The notes under the pieces were generated by a model. It ran no database searches and was not told the DNA's origin. It saw nothing but the letters and a program-made list of their open reading frames with translations. Positions 63,339 to 64,000 of a stretch of 64,000 nucleotides of DNA are shown here, piece by piece. The stretch comes from Tritrichomonas musculus (taxonomy: Eukaryota > Parabasalia > Tritrichomonadida > Tritrichomonadidae), in the NCBI GenBank assembly GCA_039105265.1, contig JAPFFF010000027.1, positions 930,001-994,000 of the forward strand, written 5' to 3'. The position numbers were made by a program, and so were the translations under genes. How positions within the stretch are numbered: position 1 is the stretch's first letter; each line of letters begins with the position of its first letter.

Positions 63339-63717
63339 ATTGGGATACTTTTATCAAAGATAAAATTGAATCATTGCTCTAGGCCATTTTTGAAAGTTAA
63401 TGATCTACCATTCAAACATAATTTAATATTGCTAAGGTTATTCCAATCAATTTTAATAATGAAAAAATATACAAATTTATACTATAATCAAATCAAGAAA
63501 GAAAATTGTAAGATCAGAAAATAATTATATTTAAAATAATATATATATATTATTAAATCCACTAAGAAACATTTGCTTGGGAAAGGAAAACTTTAATGTT
63601 GTACTTGTAAATATATATCTCTTTATATTTTTACTTCTTTTACTTCTTTTTTTAATGATAGCGAACGTTTAATATTATTCAAACGGCCATTTATTCTCTT
63701 AATTTATCTAAATTAAA
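63339..63717. other. Intergenic between the MYST gene and the small basic protein
   Basis: AT-rich; no gene seen. Both neighbours are on the plus strand. Confidence 0.5.
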
Positions 63718-63996
63718 ATGGATGGAGAAAGAGATTTTCTTATTGGAGCAGCACCATTAGCTCCACGAAAACGCAGAGGGGGTCGAGGATCTACTGGACG
63801 CGCTTCAATTGCTAAGCCTAAGGATGGGCAATTAAGCCTTCAATACTTTTCTCAATTGCTTGATATCGATACAATTTGCTCAAATGCTTTACGCAGTTTA
63901 CGAAGTGATGATAAATTAAATGACCAATGGACAAAAGATCTTCTTGCAGAGGAATGGAAATTTAAATTTGATGTTCCAATTTCGACAAAATATTAA
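63718..63996 (+). CDS. Small protein with a basic Gly/Arg-rich N-terminus (92 aa)
   Basis: The complete frame starts MDGERDFLIGAAPLAPRKRR and contains GGRGSTGRASIAKPKDGQLS, then a helical region (QYFSQLLDIDTICSNALRSL and DQWTKDLLAEEWKFKFDVPI). The RKRRGGRG stretch could serve as a nuclear or RNA-binding signal. Codon use is host-like and less AT-biased than noise, which supports a real gene. No family is recognised. Confidence 0.6.
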   Translation: MDGERDFLIGAAPLAPRKRRGGRGSTGRASIAKPKDGQLSLQYFSQLLDIDTICSNALRSLRSDDKLNDQWTKDLLAEEWKFKFDVPISTKY

Positions 63997-64000
63997 ATTA

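Overview
The window reads as nuclear DNA of a parabasalid protist, most like Tritrichomonas foetus or a close trichomonad. The sequence is extremely AT-rich and almost every recognisable gene is a single uninterrupted reading frame. Host families typical of trichomonads recur: DUF3447/ankyrin proteins, BspA-like leucine-rich repeats, Sel1 repeats, RCC1-kinase chimeras and BTB plus F5/8C proteins. There are MULE and mariner transposons and the remains of a Polinton (Maverick). The species call is an inference from gene content, not from a database match.

Layout. 1-22 kb is gene-poor host DNA: a MULE transposase (4.2-6.2 kb), a broken ankyrin/DUF5710/SF1 helicase/nuclease fusion (7.5-10.5 kb), Sel1 and ankyrin remnants, an M18 aspartyl aminopeptidase (12.5-13.7 kb), tRNA-Gln(TTG) (14.05 kb), a broken RCC1-kinase gene joined to the 3' end of a malic enzyme gene (14.3-15.6 kb), a BTB/F5-8C protein, an AIG1-like GTPase with a BspA repeat tail, and a degenerate 411-bp tandem repeat (20.3-21.9 kb). 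22.4-25.5 kb is a compositionally distinct island with a replication-initiator-like gene. 26.5-32.1 kb and 44.1-44.7 kb hold broken Polinton genes.

Between those two Polinton parts lies a nest of transposons. The two ends of a decayed MULE transposase (32.2-32.8 and 43.4-44.1 kb) flank an 8,235-bp MULE-like element (34,850-43,084) with a 9-bp target duplication. Its inverted ends each consist of 331 bp of unique sequence followed by a 135-bp satellite, 9 units on one side and 23 on the other. Next come a 635-bp deleted mariner with TA duplications (45,072-45,706) and, touching it, a 5-kb element with 165-bp inverted repeats and no visible genes (45,711-50,706).

The right end (53.3-64 kb) is conserved housekeeping sequence: a Rac/Rho GTPase, a 1,910-residue HEAT-type protein that looks like the Furry/Tao3/Mor2 scaffold, a multi-pass membrane protein, a MYST acetyltransferase lacking the usual last cysteine of its zinc finger, and a small basic protein. 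A Rho GTPase next to a Furry-like scaffold suggests morphogenesis functions, but nothing in the sequence shows that they work together.

The most novel structures are the MULE-like element with satellite arrays inside its inverted repeats, the gene-less 5-kb inverted-repeat element with patterned terminal motifs, and the four-part helicase fusion.
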